Source of the DNA: Pascua guehoae
Taxonomy: Eukaryota > Basidiomycota > Tremellomycetes > Trichosporonales > Trichosporonaceae
Assembly: GCA_001600415.1 (NCBI GenBank)
Contig: BCJX01000002.1
Location: 1,752,117-1,816,116, forward strand
DNA: 64,000 bases
Direction: 5' to 3'
Below the pieces are notes generated by a model, which was not told the origin of the DNA, ran no database searches, and saw only the letters and a program-made list of their open reading frames with translations. Position numbers and translations under genes: made by a program. Of the stretch, positions 13,058-25,271 are shown one piece after another; position 1 is the stretch's first letter; each line of letters starts with the position of its first letter.

Positions 13058-15074
13058 GATGGTGAGGGCGACAGTTTAGAGCTGGAACAGGGGACAAGTC
13101 AGTTTGGCTCTCAGCTTGACGCAGCCCGGCCCAATATTGACAAAGCAGTGCCAGCACGCGATCAAAGTGGAACGAACTCGCAGGCGGGAAGGCTAGCACT
13201 TGAAGCAGGCATGAGACACGAATCACCGTGCGGAAGAGGGTCAATTACGGCCGTGCCTGTATGGCGTGGTGTCCAGACGTTTGAGGCACTGTTTTCCGCC
13301 ATCGCGGCGTGCTCCAGAAACTGTGATCATCTCTGCACCTTTGCCTCTACGGGTGATCTCACTTGTGCTCTCATTTGCGTTCGTGTTCGCGTCGCGTCTT
13401 GGCATATCTGGGCGTCTACAGTACGACCAGATCGATTCGGCAAAGTTGCGCATGCCGCGCGCGTTGGGTACCCTCCCGCACGATGGGCAGTTGGGCCAGA
13501 TTGCCGCATTGTACCTTTTTATGTATCTTTAGGCTTGATGACGCGCGCCCACGACGCCCCCAAATACCCCGACTGGATGCACGCACCATACCTGCAGCCG
13601 AGTTTAAGCCTCGCCTCTGATCCCCTCTGATCCTCTTGCGGGGTAAAGGGCGGGGCCGACTAGGGAGGAGTAAGGGGAGTGGGTATGGACAGACCCCGAT
13701 GCCGAAAGAGAGCAGAGCGGGTGGCCAATCATTTTGTCGAGACGCATCTCGACGAGGTCATGTGGCCCCTGTCAGGTCCCCCCCCCTGCATTCTCCTTCT
13801 CCCTGGGAGCGTCAACCCTGGTCTCAGCTGATGGCCAACATGCACAGCTGATGCTGGATTGGATGCTGCCTTGCGCGTCGAGGCAAGGCAAGCACTTGGA
13901 AGCCACAGCGGTACAACGTTGAAAGCCAAAGGCGGCCTTGCAGGGGCTAGGACATAGGGGGACATTTTTGTGGGTCTGGGCCACGGCCTGTGGCGACAAA
14001 CGGCTACTAAGGACGCCACAAACCGACTACAGTAGTTGGGGCGGCGGCATCAGACTCTGATTAACCCAGGGAGAAAGCAGCCACAAGCCAAGCGGCAAGC
14101 AGCCACCTGGCCACCTGGGCCCCCAGACCCGACCCGCAAATGCACCGCAACGTCCCGAGCGTCATGTGCACTCCAACGTCAAGCTCGGTGCCGTGCTCTG
14201 CCTCGCCCTGGGTGTGTGCCATTGTTCGTGCTCTCAACCCTCGTGCTCGTGCTCTGTGCTCCATCCACTCTCACCCTCCCCCCCCCACCCCCCAACCAGC
14301 ACCCAAGCCTTAGCCTTTGTCTTCGGCTAACCAAGCACTCTCACCCACCCTCTCGAGTCGTCGGTTGGTTGGTTCTGGACAAATCCCACCCCCCCCCACA
14401 CCCCTCTGCCCATTCATTGTCGTTACGGTGACAGCCACGATCAACAGGTGGCATCAGTATCGGCGACAACGACTGTGGCCGCGCACACGACCACAGAAGA
14501 CATCCCGACGACGACGCCAGATCCCAGATCCTCAACCTACCCACCATCAGTGCACACTGTGGCTCGATACGCGCACACACCCCACACCTCACTCCGCACG
14601 CCGCACGCCCACACCCCCGCCTTCCCTCAGCTGCTAGTTGTACGCACGCCCTCGCCTCTGCTTGCTTCCCGCACTCTCCCTCCCTCCGACTCGTCGTACT
14701 TTGTCCTTTGTCCTCCTTTGATCTCTACCTGTCATCCGTCCGTACCCTCCTCAACTCTCCACCATCCGCGCCCCCCCCGACAACCTCCTAGTCACCACCC
14801 ACTCGTACTTGTGTCGTATCGCCGTTGCCTGCTACCACCTACACTTCTTATCTGTTCATCCGCTAGTGCTGCCGCCGTGACTGCCCCCGCGCTACCGACG
14901 GCCAAAGCCCGCTCGCGCACACCCCCACCGCCCGAACCCGAACCCTCGTCCCTATCTACCTCGTGCCCACTTGTCTGTTGACCTATACCACCTCCTCCCC
15001 GCCCTTATCAACCTTCCCCGCCGTCCTCTCGTCCCCGGATCACACCCCACCCAGAACCCGCACCGCCGCGCGGC
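13058..15074. other. intergenic region and pyrimidine-rich leader of PPS1
   Basis: This is 2.0 kb without a supported gene. The part from about 14270 to 15060 is strongly C/T-rich on the plus strand and probably includes the PPS1 promoter and 5' UTR. I checked for tRNA box B sequences and for frames that could be joined to the PPS1 start, and found nothing convincing. Confidence 0.5.
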
Positions 15075-18000
15075 ATGTCGCTCGCCATGCCGCTCCCGCC
15101 GCCCGCGGCGCGTCCGTACCCGCTCTCGCGCTCGTCGACGCCTGGGCGCGCGAGCCCGACACCGCCGTCGAGTGCGCGCATACACTCGCGCCCGCCCTCG
15201 CCGCCCCCGGGCGTCAACCCGAACACGGCGGCGGCGCTCGCGCACACAATCTCTGCGCCCCCGACGCCAGTCAACACGACACACCTCGTGCCCCTCGCGC
15301 TGCCCGTGGGCGCGGCGCTGCCGCCGGGTCTGGGCGCTCTCGGGATGGAACGCTGCCGCTCGTCCGAGGCAGTGCTCAGCCACCACGCACACCAGCACAC
15401 CCAGCAACAGCAACAGCAGCAGCAGCAGCAAGCACTCGACTCACAGCACCCGCATCAACACGTTGTTCAGCAGCCCCAGAACCCAGCGCACTCTGGAATG
15501 TCCGTGCCCGGTGTCCCCGCAATTCAGGGCGTGCCGCACGACCACGAGCGGCCCGAGCACGTCGAGCAGTCGCCCATTAACGGCGTCATGGGCCTCGGTG
15601 TCAGTGCGGCCTTTGCAGCCCACAAGACGAGCAGTGTCGGGACAGTGAGCGCAGACGCGACGCCGCGCAAGCCCCACCCGCTCGCGAGCGCCATGGCCAA
15701 TGGCGACAGCAGCAGCGACGGAGGAACCCACAGCGACGACGTGAGCCCGCTCGCGTCCCCGGGTCTCGGCAACGCCCAGCTCCCGCACACGGACGATGGG
15801 CACCGCGACCCCCACCCCGCGGCCGGCGAGGCCGAGCCACGCGTGGACGACCACGACCACGAAGAGGAAGTCGTCCCAGGCAGCGACACGGACGAGCGGA
15901 TGGACATTGACGAGGTCGAAGTGCCCGTCCCCGAACTGGGTCCACCGACGAGCGACGACTCGGGCGTCTGGGGCATGCCCAAATGGGGCCTCGAGGACGA
16001 GCGGCCCGAGGTGCGGCCTGGCGTGCGCCTCGTCGGCATGGAGGAGCTCCCGGCCCTGCTCGAGCGGCATTCGATGCTAGACACGCCGTCCCAGGTCGTC
16101 TTCCCATGGCTCCACGGTATCAGCGACGACGGCGCAAAGGGACGCGAAATGGGCGCCTTCTTTGGCTATGGTCCACCCTTTGAGCCGCCCCCTTACCGCG
16201 GCCTCATGGTCATGCTTTCCCCGCCGCACCCGTTTGACCGCGCACCGCTCGCGACGTCGCTCGCTACTTCGCCCACCGACGCCGCCCATGTCAGCCCCCT
16301 AACCCCGCTCCAGCCCTCGGGGGCTCCAAACCCCTCCCTCACGGTTCCGCGCGAGCACGACGAGCCCGAGTCGTCGTCGTCGTCTTCTGGCGTCGGCTCG
16401 TACAAGTCGTCGGGGACGGAAGAGACGGCCGCAACGTCGCCGACAACCACGGTCGAGTCAATTGGCCCAGACACGCCCACATCGACCAAGCGCAAGCTCA
16501 GCGACGTGCACATTACCGTCGCCGACAGCGGCGATACCGCCCCCGACACTGAAGGCCATGTGGCCATGCACCCTTGTGAACCCAAGCGTGTCGCGCACTC
16601 GCCCACACAGCCGATGGCGTCCCTCCCCGACGTGGTCCCCGACACGGGCACCGACTCGGAGTCGGACGACGACTCGTACATTTCCGAAGACGAGCCTGGA
16701 CCCTCGTGCCTCCTCCTCAACGCCGTACATGCCATGGACATTTTCCACCTCCCCATGTTCCCCAGCACCCCAGGCCGCCGCCCTTCGTACGCCCGCAAGT
16801 CGTCTACGGGCTCGGATTTGGGTCGTGGCCGCTTCCGCCCCGCACGCCTCCCCAACCAGATCAACCTGCGCAACCTCCACATCCAGCAGATCAAGTATGC
16901 GACCATTTCCGACATTATCCTCTACGCCCGCAACGGCGTCGGGCCGGGCGTCCTCGAAGTCGCAGAGGCCATTGCACAGGCACAGGAAGACCTGTACCGC
17001 CAGCGCATGGACGAGTTTTACAACCACATCCAGGCGCGCGGCGAGGGCGAAGGCATCGACCGTCCAGTCAAGTATGGCGTCTGGGTCCTCGTCGAGCCGT
17101 TCACAAAGGTCGAGCGCTTCTGCCCCGAGCTCGTCAACCTCGACTCGGAGGGCAACAAGACACACAACTCGACCCTTGTCGACCTCTTTGAGCGCGAGGC
17201 GTACGAGAGCCGCCAGATGACGCGCGCGACCGAGGTCGTCGAGGGCTTTTGGGTCGGAAACGATACCGACGTCCCCGGCGGCGCCGACGATGGCGCAGGT
17301 GCCACTGTTCCATTTAGTCTCTGTGTCCGCGCGTCCGAGTGCTCGGACATGCCCACATCGGCCGCACTGGCAATCGCGTACCGCCAGCTCGTGGCGCTGG
17401 ACCGTGCCCGCGCAAAGGACGAACAAGACTCGGGGTGGGCAACGTCGCCGGCGACTCTAGCACTCCGCAACCTCCTCTCGCCCACGGGACCTGCGACGTC
17501 ACCGGTCGCCGAGCAGCTAGCGCCCGCACCGGCCCAGCTCGCCACGTCGCCCGACGAGACGCACATGTACGCCCAGCAGCACGCGCTGGAAAACCACTAT
17601 GTCGCACTCGAGTGTGCCGGCTCGTGCCGCACCATTACGGGCCACATGCGCAACCTCGCCACCATGGCCGACATGGTCGTCGAGCTCGTCACGTTCCTCC
17701 GCAAGATTGTCGAAGGCCGCGACAAGACGGCCGTCAAGCACACGGTCCTGGTCCACTGCCAGGACGGGTACACGGAATCGAGCATTATTGTCCTGAGCTA
17801 CATTATGGCCTCGCTAGGCGTCACCCTCCCCGAGGCCTACCTCCACCTCCAGCTTGTCGCCCAGCGTTCGTTCTTCCTCTACCCGTCTGATAGGCCGCTC
17901 CTGCACCGTATCGAGGCACGTCTTGCCTCGGAGCGCCGCGATCGTGCCCTCAAGGCGATGCGCCAGCAGCAGCACACCAATGCCACTCCGACATCGGGTT

Positions 18001-19415
18001 CTGCCAGCAGCAGCAGCGCGCAGACATCGCCCACGACGCCCTCGTCGTCCCTCTGGAAGACGTGGGGATTTATCCGCGGCAACAATGCAGAGGACAAGGA
18101 GAAGAAGCGTGAGCGCGAACGCGAGTCTGAAGCGTCGTCGCCGCACAAGGCCGAAGCCGCACGCCGCGCAGCCGTCGACGACATGCAGACGGGTAGCCAG
18201 GCAGCCCTCGACGCTCGTGTCTGGTTTGACGACAAGCGCTTTGACGGCTTCCCATCGCGCATCCTCTCGTTCCTCTACCTCGGCAACCTCGAGCATGCAG
18301 GCAACGCCGCCATGCTCCGCTCCCTCGGCATCTCGCACGTCGTGTCCGTCGGCGAGAGCCTCCTCGAGGGCTATGGCGAGTACGACCCCCAGCACGGATA
18401 TGTCGGCCGCAACACGCTCGCCGCCGAGGCACGCGCAGGACGTATCCAAGTGTGAGTAGGAGGTAACTTTACGCTGGCATTGACATGCAGACTCGATCTC
18501 ACCGACGTCCGCGACGACGGCAACGACCCCCTCCGTCCCGTCATTGCGCGCGCGTGCGAGTGGATGGAGCAGGCTCGTGCCGCCGGCGGCAAGGTCCTTG
18601 TGCACTGCGTGAGTAGGCCCTGACCCAGCTGTCGACTGAATCTCACTGACGGGCAGCGTGTGGGCGTGTCAAGGAGTGCTAGCATTGTGGTATGTCTTTA
18701 TCGTCATGGGCAAAGTATAAAAGGACGCAACTGATCCGCAGATGGCCTATTTGATGAAGTACCAGCGCATGGGACTCATGGACGCTTATTTAGTAACACG
18801 CGCGCGGCGTCTGAATGGTACGTCGAGTCGAGGCGAGTGGTGCCGAGATGGCGGGCAGGTCAAGCGCGTCAATGTTGGCAGGTCCCCGATACAGGCGTGA
18901 ATGACTCTCGCCACTGTCGTGACTCTCACTGTCGTGTGGTCGTGAGCCTCGTTGCGCTCGCTGTCCGGAAATCCATTCCATGGCATTGTTCTGGTGTGCC
19001 GTGGAAACGTACCCATGTCGCCGCCTGTTGCCCACGACGCTGACTGCGCAGTTCTCATCCAGCCCAACCTACGCTTCTTCCACGAGCTATTTGGCTGGGA
19101 GGCTGAGCTAGCACGCACCGAGGCCGAGGAGCGCGAAGCCCGCCGCCGCGAAGCGCAGCACCTTGGGGTGCGCGACCCCGCCGCCTTGGCCCTACTGGAC
19201 CAGGACCCACCCCCACGGCGCATCTTGTACTCGTGGCCGACATTCTGTCGCGATGTGGTGAGTGCAGACTCCGTGCCAGATGGATCAGATCGACCGGAGG
19301 AACAAGTGGCTCCGGTCGGCCGTCCGCCACTCGGAGTGTGGCGATTCAATTGTGCCGCCCTTCGGTATTGCTCACACTGCAGCACTGCCTGAACCGCCGC
19401 TTCCTGTGCAACTAG
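15075..19415 (+). CDS. PPS1: PPS1-type dual-specificity protein phosphatase with two phosphatase-like domains
   Basis: Six exons (15075-18451, 18491-18608, 18657-18689, 18742-18817, 19052-19257, 19383-19415) give 1,280 residues. The first ~560 are Pro/Ser/Asp-rich and disordered, with a polyglutamine run encoded at 15405-15431. A first phosphatase-like domain carries HCQDGYTESS near residue 894, and a second carries HCRVGVSRSAS near residue 1164. Only the second has the HC-x5-R signature loop of Cys-based phosphatases; the first has Glu where Arg is needed. Yeast Pps1 is a dual-specificity phosphatase linked to cell-cycle and TOR-related control. The final 33-nt exon, encoding HCLNRRFLCN, was chosen because it gives the family-like C-terminus and closes in phase; without it the frame runs on into unrelated sequence. 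Confidence 0.85.
15404..15431 (+). repeat. CAA/CAG repeat encoding polyglutamine
   Basis: A mixed CAA/CAG run inside PPS1 exon 1 encodes about ten consecutive Gln residues in the disordered N-terminus. It is likely to vary in length between strains. Confidence 0.9.
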
Positions 19416-19962
19416 TACGACGCGCGCGGCGCGCGACGCGACCCACGACACTGGCCTCGTACGCGACCCTCCGGGTCACTACGTCACGCGTGTCGCACGG
19501 TGGCTTCGGCAGCTCGGGCAGCTCGGCTAGCCCAGTTCGACAAAATCCCCCCTCTCCCCAGAGCCCGACATGCCCACACTGTGGCATGCTCACACCACCC
19601 AACCCCACTCCCACCCCAAGACGCACCCCATGTTAAAGTACACGTAAGAAGACGACCACACCGCGAGACGCCCAAAGACGACCGAAAGCAAGAAGCCAGC
19701 CAGACGGGATTCCAATGCCCCTTGACAGACAGACGTGTTGTATTGTGGCCTGTGCATTGCGTGGGGCCCGACGTGATGCCTTCGTGTTTGTGCGTGGCCG
19801 TGGTCGTGTTGGTGCAGTGGTGGGTAGTGTTCAGCCGTCAGTTTGTGCAGTGATCGTGCAGTGTTTGTGCAGTGTTCCTGAGTTTCTCAGTGTTTCTACG
19901 GTCAGTTTTGCAGCAAAGGCCAGTGCATGTGGATGGAGTCTCTGTTGTGCACGCGTCATGTT

Positions 19963-20124
19963 CGTGCTCGTGCGAGGTGGCTCGCTCTGGTACTCGTGCG
20001 AGGTTACTCGCTCTGGTACTCGTGCGAGGTTACTCGCTCTGGTGCTCGTGCGAGGGGTTACTCGCTCCGTCGCTCGTGCTCGAGGTTACTCGCTCCGTCG
20101 CTCGTGCTCGAGGTTACTCGCTCG
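19963..20124. repeat. tandem array, ~26-bp unit
   Basis: Five to six imperfect copies of a unit resembling CTCGCTCTGGTACTCGTGCG plus AGGTTA follow each other. Later copies change the middle to CCGTCG and extend the AGG step, so the array is diverging. Confidence 0.85.
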
Positions 20125-22223
20125 GTCTCTTGATTGCTTAATTGCCTCATGACGGACATGCCCAACTGCTGGCCCCAAGTAACTGCCGGGATGCAGTCCG
20201 CAGCACCCTACTGTAGTTCCCGGCGCAAACGTGCCCTCAACCGCACGCTCCGTCAGCCGTCGATCCATCGAGCAAGACCCGCATGCCCGCACTCAAGCCG
20301 GCCCACATTTCGTATCAGCCGCGGGATCGACACGGCTAGCACGGCTAACAGTGACATTGCGCCCAGGACAAGGTGGACGGTGGACGATCGGACGAGGGAG
20401 AGCTAGCGTCGCCGACCGGGGTGGGGCACGTGCCCACCAGCAGCGATTCCATGTCCGCAATGCCTCGATACAATAATGCGATGCGTGCAGCGTGATGCGT
20501 GATACCTGATCTACCGTGTGCCCGATGCCGTACCGGTGCCAAACCGCTCCTACAGAGTACTCTAGACTTATTTGTGTCATGTGCCATCCCTGACAAGTGG
20601 CAGGTTGCAGCCACATTACACTCGATCAAGCGTGACGCCTAAACGTTACTTTCTCACATTCATGTACCGTACAACCGCAGCCAGGTGGCAGGTGGAGTAT
20701 CGAGGTCGGGCAACAGAGTTGGGTTTCGAGTTAGTGTTTGTGAACCGCCATGTCTGGCCAAAGTTGCACAGTGCCAGCCATGGTGCCAGTTGTGACACAA
20801 AATGCTCGAGGCGTACCGGTGCCCCACAGTGGAGACTGGTACAAGTGCAGTAGTTGAAGTTTGGTCGGGCGGGCCGTAAGGGGCAACCCGGTCGCCAGCT
20901 CAGCTTGCCGGGGGCCCGAGAGTCTGGTATCCTGTACTGTGGAGTCTGCAAGTCTCAAGCCGGATGGCCGGGTGGGGCTGCGGGTTGCCCGTTGCCCGTT
21001 GCCAGCCCAGTTCAATTGCCCAGCATGCCCAGCCCAGCTGCCAAGTTGCCCAGCTGCCCAGTTGCGAACTGGAGGTTGTAGCCTATTGGCCTATTAATAC
21101 TGGCGTTACCCCGAGTACAGTAACCGATTGCGCCAGGTTGCAGGTTGGCCAGGCTGCCGATCGGCCAGGCAGTGATACAGTAGTTGGTGATCTTCACGAA
21201 TCGCCCATCTCGCCAAGGCAACATTAACACGGGCCCAGGTCGCCTGGCACACCCCACCAGACAGGCCGTGGCATGGTGGCCCGTGGCACTGATCGCACTG
21301 ATCCACTTGACATGTGCGGCGCCCATGTCCATGCATCCATATGGCCTACTGCCCTGCAGTACCTCGTACCGGCACAGTTACAACCACGCCAAACTCGAGC
21401 AGCAATACCCAAGCTGGCCGTGGCCGCATGACCGCAGTTGATCGTACAAGCAAAGACAGCGGTGCCACTGTGCGGCCCCGCCCTCGGCCCGAGCACGGAG
21501 CCGGCATGGCACGGCACATGGCACGGCGGCCGAACAGGCATGCAGGCATGGTGTGGGCTGTACGTACACCCGAAAGTGTAAATTAAACGAAGGTGGGAGC
21601 AAGCATACTGTTGCGTTTTGCGCAAAGGGAAAAAGGGAAAGGGGGGAGAAATGTTGCGTCATGTAAGGGTGGAGTATGGGGGGCCCTGAGGCGCGCGTCA
21701 AACAAGTGATCGGCGGGGTTGCGTAACCCCTTCGGCGACTGAAATGTCTCCATTTCCGAGTTTGGGTGGGTCTGGTGCATCAGGTGGTGGGTGTGTCGGT
21801 GTCGGTGCCGGTGTCGGTGTGTGGGTGCAGGTGGGCTGGTGTAGGTGGGCTGGTAGCCGGTGGGCTGGTGGGCTGGTGAGCTGGTGGGCGGAGTGCTCTC
21901 GGTGTATAAAGCTTAGCTGGCAACTCCCGTGAGTGGCACGCCCGCGGCTGGAGCAAGCGCTGAGCACAGAGCAGAGCACAGAACAGAGCACAGTAGAGGA
22001 CAAGTTTGTGGCACAAGCTTGATGTGGCACAAACAAGCGACACGCACCCTACAAGCACCAGCATGCCAGCACCAGCACCATCTCATCACGACACACAACC
22101 CCCAACTGCAGATGTAGATAGCCGCTCGTTAATGAACCCGCTGCGTCACAGACTCGGACGGACACCGAGACTCGACGCCGGCGACGCACGCTGTCGTCGT
22201 CAGTGATACTGTATTTGCACACT

Positions 22224-22263
22224 TCCCCCCCCCCACCACCCACCACCCACCACCCACCACCCA
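22224..22263. repeat. C-run and CCACCAC simple repeat
   Basis: A short C homopolymer is followed by about four CCACCAC units. Confidence 0.85.
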
Positions 22264-23104
22264 GCTCGCACCTCGCACCTCTTCCGTCCGCTTCTGCCCC
22301 GTTCGAGTCGTTTCCGTACCCGTACCGCTATTCCGGTGTCTTGTATGTCTGTTCCGACCCGGCCTGCTTGTACGACGTCGCACAGATCCATCCGAGCTGC
22401 ATCGGTTCCGCTTTTCCTCGCTCGTAGTTTAGTAGTAACCACTTTGCGAACGTAGAAGCTCGGTCTGATCTGTGTGCATGACGTGTGGCCACGACGCGCT
22501 CTCAAGCTTCCAAGCTTCCAATGTTGCGGCTGGCTTCCAATACCTTCCAACGTCAAACTGCAACTGATGCAACCGCCACTTAGGCTGTCAACGGGTGCCA
22601 CTCGCCGCCACTTTCCACTTTGCACCTCGCACTGGGCTACGGATCCGCAGACGGAGCAACCTGGTCGCACAGTCCGTCCATCCGCCATCCGCCATCCGCT
22701 CCTATTGCCCGCTGCAGATCGCAGTCACACGTCAGTCACCTCCACCAACAGGTGCAGGTGCCACCGTCATACCCATCGACCGCCACTCCCTCGCCCCCAG
22801 CTGTCCAGCTGCCAGCTGTCCCGGTGTCCACCTGTCCTGGTCCGTCCTCATTGGGGACCCACAGTTCCTCGCTTGCTCGCTTCCGTCTTCCCCACTGTCC
22901 TCACCCCTCACTTCTACCTTCCCTCTGCGTACTCTGCGCACCGCCCACTTGCGCTGCCCACCGCACTCCACCGGCCCATCTCCGACCGGGCTCGCTTAAC
23001 TACCCCCCGCACCGATCTCGCTTCCCTCGACACTACTCTGCTTCATTCCCCCGTCGCTCGCCACTCGATACCCCGTCGTCGCCGGCCGAGTTTGCGAGGG
23101 AAGG

Positions 23105-23240
23105 CACTACCAGAGCACACAAGGACACGAGCACTCAAGCACACGAGCACTCAAGCACACGAGCACACGAGCACACAAGCCTACGAACACACGAGCACAC
23201 GAGCACACAAGCCTACGAACACACGAGCACTCGAACTCGC
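23105..23240. repeat. ACACGAGC-type tandem array
   Basis: Short direct repeats built from ACACGAGC, with variants CACTCAAG and ACACAAGCCTACGA. A longer unit containing CACAAGCCTACGAACACACG occurs twice, so there is a higher-order repeat. Confidence 0.85.
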
Positions 23241-23488
23241 ATACCTGCACTCTAGCGTCCTCGAGGCGACACCGACCCCAGACGAGTTCCCCCGCACAAC
23301 TAGGCCTGTGCCAAGCCGACAGTCGGATCGCATACCTCATCGCGAGCGGAGCCCCCAACCTTGTCTTGTCTTGTCCTAGTCGACATTGGGTCCGACCTGC
23401 GACCTTTGCCAGCAGCTGCCTAGCTGCCCAACCTCGCGGCGGAACATACAGGCAAGGACCACGCTTGCGCCAGGCCCCATTATTGCGT

Positions 23489-23543
23489 GCTTGTGCGCTT
23501 GTGCGCTTGTGCGCTTGTGCGCTTGTGCGCTTGTGCGCTTGTG
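23489..23543. repeat. 8-bp tandem repeat CTTGTGCG
   Basis: About six and a half perfect copies of CTTGTGCG in a row, with no spacers. Confidence 0.95.
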
Positions 23544-25271
23544 ACATTTGTGTGTCACGCAGAAGCAAAGGAATTCAATCACGGCCAGACCAGACGAGAC
23601 CACGAGGCCTGATCAAAAGCGCAATTGAGTAATTCAGACGCACGCGATACCCACTGCGTGCGGCCGGGCAAGGTTTGAAACGGACTGGCGCAGGTCCCAA
23701 TTCCAATTCCGCCCAATCTCGCGAGCTTGTCCGAGCTCGAGCTCGGTTGCACCTGGCACCGTCTGCTTGGGTTGTGGCTTGCCCCACTGCAGCGTGCCCC
23801 CATCGCACGTTCCAGCGTACAGTGCCACTGCCTCTGGTCCCGAGGCTTGGTTGACTTCTGGCCATCGGTCCAGGTCCCAGTCATAGGTTCGGCCTCGGCC
23901 CTCGGTCCGGACGCCGACAAACTGTGTTTGCCGCCGAGCCCAAGCCCAAACCCAAGCCGTGCTCGTGCTCGTGCTCGTGCGCTCGTCTGATCGGCACAGA
24001 CGTCTGAGCGTCCGAGCGTCCGAGCGTCCGTCGGCGCGCTATTCAGAATCAATTCCGTCCGGCCCAGGCGTGCCCCGTCGCCTGGCAGCAACCACAGCCG
24101 CGGCCTCGACGCACGGCCTGCAGCCCTGCCGTACACGTCACGTCGGTGTGCATTGACACGCTCGACATGGGCAATACGGTATAGTGTGGCTAGCGTCCCC
24201 TCTTTCGACGTTTGTGTTCCCTGGATCCCATTTCCGACCCTCCAATTGTCAAACTTGGGACCTCGCGCCCACGCAAACCTCGGTGCACGGTGGCCTGGAG
24301 GCCCCATATTGCTACTACCGCGCGACCCCTGCCCTCGTGGCTAGTTTATGCGCTAGTGACTTTCAACTTTGTCCCCGTGCGCGCGGTACGGCAGCATTTT
24401 TCTCCTTTTTCCTTTGTTCCTTTTTCTCTCTTTGGTGGGTGGGTGTTGGTCGTTTGTGGAACAGGGAAGAGGGAAAATCGACCCCTGGGTTGGGTTGGTA
24501 GACTAAAGGCTGCCGCTGCCGTCCCGCCCCTTTGTTTCCGTGCCGTGGCGCACCTTACCGTCTGTCCCACTCGGCCTGCCCCTCCCTTTGCTTGCACGCG
24601 CTGCCTGCTGCCTGGCCTGGCTTCGCGCCGCGCCCTCGCGCCCCTGTGCTGTGCCACACTTCTCACATTTCTCGATCGCTTTTTGACCGATTACTGTCGC
24701 CACGCCAAAACCCACCCACACACCACACCACCCTTTGCCTTGCCCTTTCAAACGCCAGCTGCGCCCCCACAATCCCATTCCACCACCCAGCCAGCCAGCC
24801 TCTGCAGTCACCTACCTCGTCGAGCACCCATCCAACACGACTGAACCCTCACGACCCATCCTCACATCCTCTTGCTCGTCATCACTCCCATCGCCACCCC
24901 CATCCCTCACCCAAAACAAACCACCACATCCCCATCCCTCACCCAACTCCCGCCCCCTCACCGTGCCCCGCGAAACCCCGCACCCCCGCACCTCGTTGCC
25001 GGCCGCGCGCCGCCGTCTTCAGGCGCACGGACGTCGGCCAGCCAGTGTTGCAGCCACGCCCTGACGTGAGTACCCAGCCGTCATCGTGTTATCCCTGTCA
25101 CCCCTTGTTGTTGGTACGCCAACACGGGCAGCCAGACACGGCCCCCGGGCTTGTTTGCACAACTCGTGTCCGCCAAAACGTCGGCGCGTCCATATCTCAC
25201 CTTGATCCTTCCTACCTGCCCCCCCAACGTACCCCCCTCGGCGACTCCCTTACTCATACCCAGCCTCCGCG

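Larger units (their letters stand above)
19416..25271. other. 5.9-kb gene-free region with several tandem arrays
   Basis: No reading frame here looks coding or joins to neighbours across plausible introns. It holds a ~26-bp tandem array (19963-20124), a region of short CCCAG/TTGCC words (20960-21075), a G/T-rich block (21780-21890), a CCACCAC run (22224-22263), an ACACGAGC array (23105-23240) and a CTTGTGCG array (23489-23543). From about 24390 the plus strand becomes C/T-rich, like the leader of PPS1, and probably carries the promoter and 5' UTR of the MHYT gene. A GTGAGT donor at 25064 could start a 5' UTR intron. A TATAAA lies near 21904 with no gene assigned. Confidence 0.5.

Noticed and set aside
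16458..17426. 322-codon frame antisense to PPS1
   Set aside because: Shadow frame with biased Val/Asp/Gly composition and no introns, start context or homology.
22474..23379. 301-codon frame in the gene-free region
   Set aside because: It translates the ACACGAGC array and pyrimidine-rich sequence; no domain, start context or joinable exons.
23105..23543. possible CRISPR-like array
   Set aside because: Units are 8 bp, directly adjacent and without unique spacers; the context is a eukaryotic genome.
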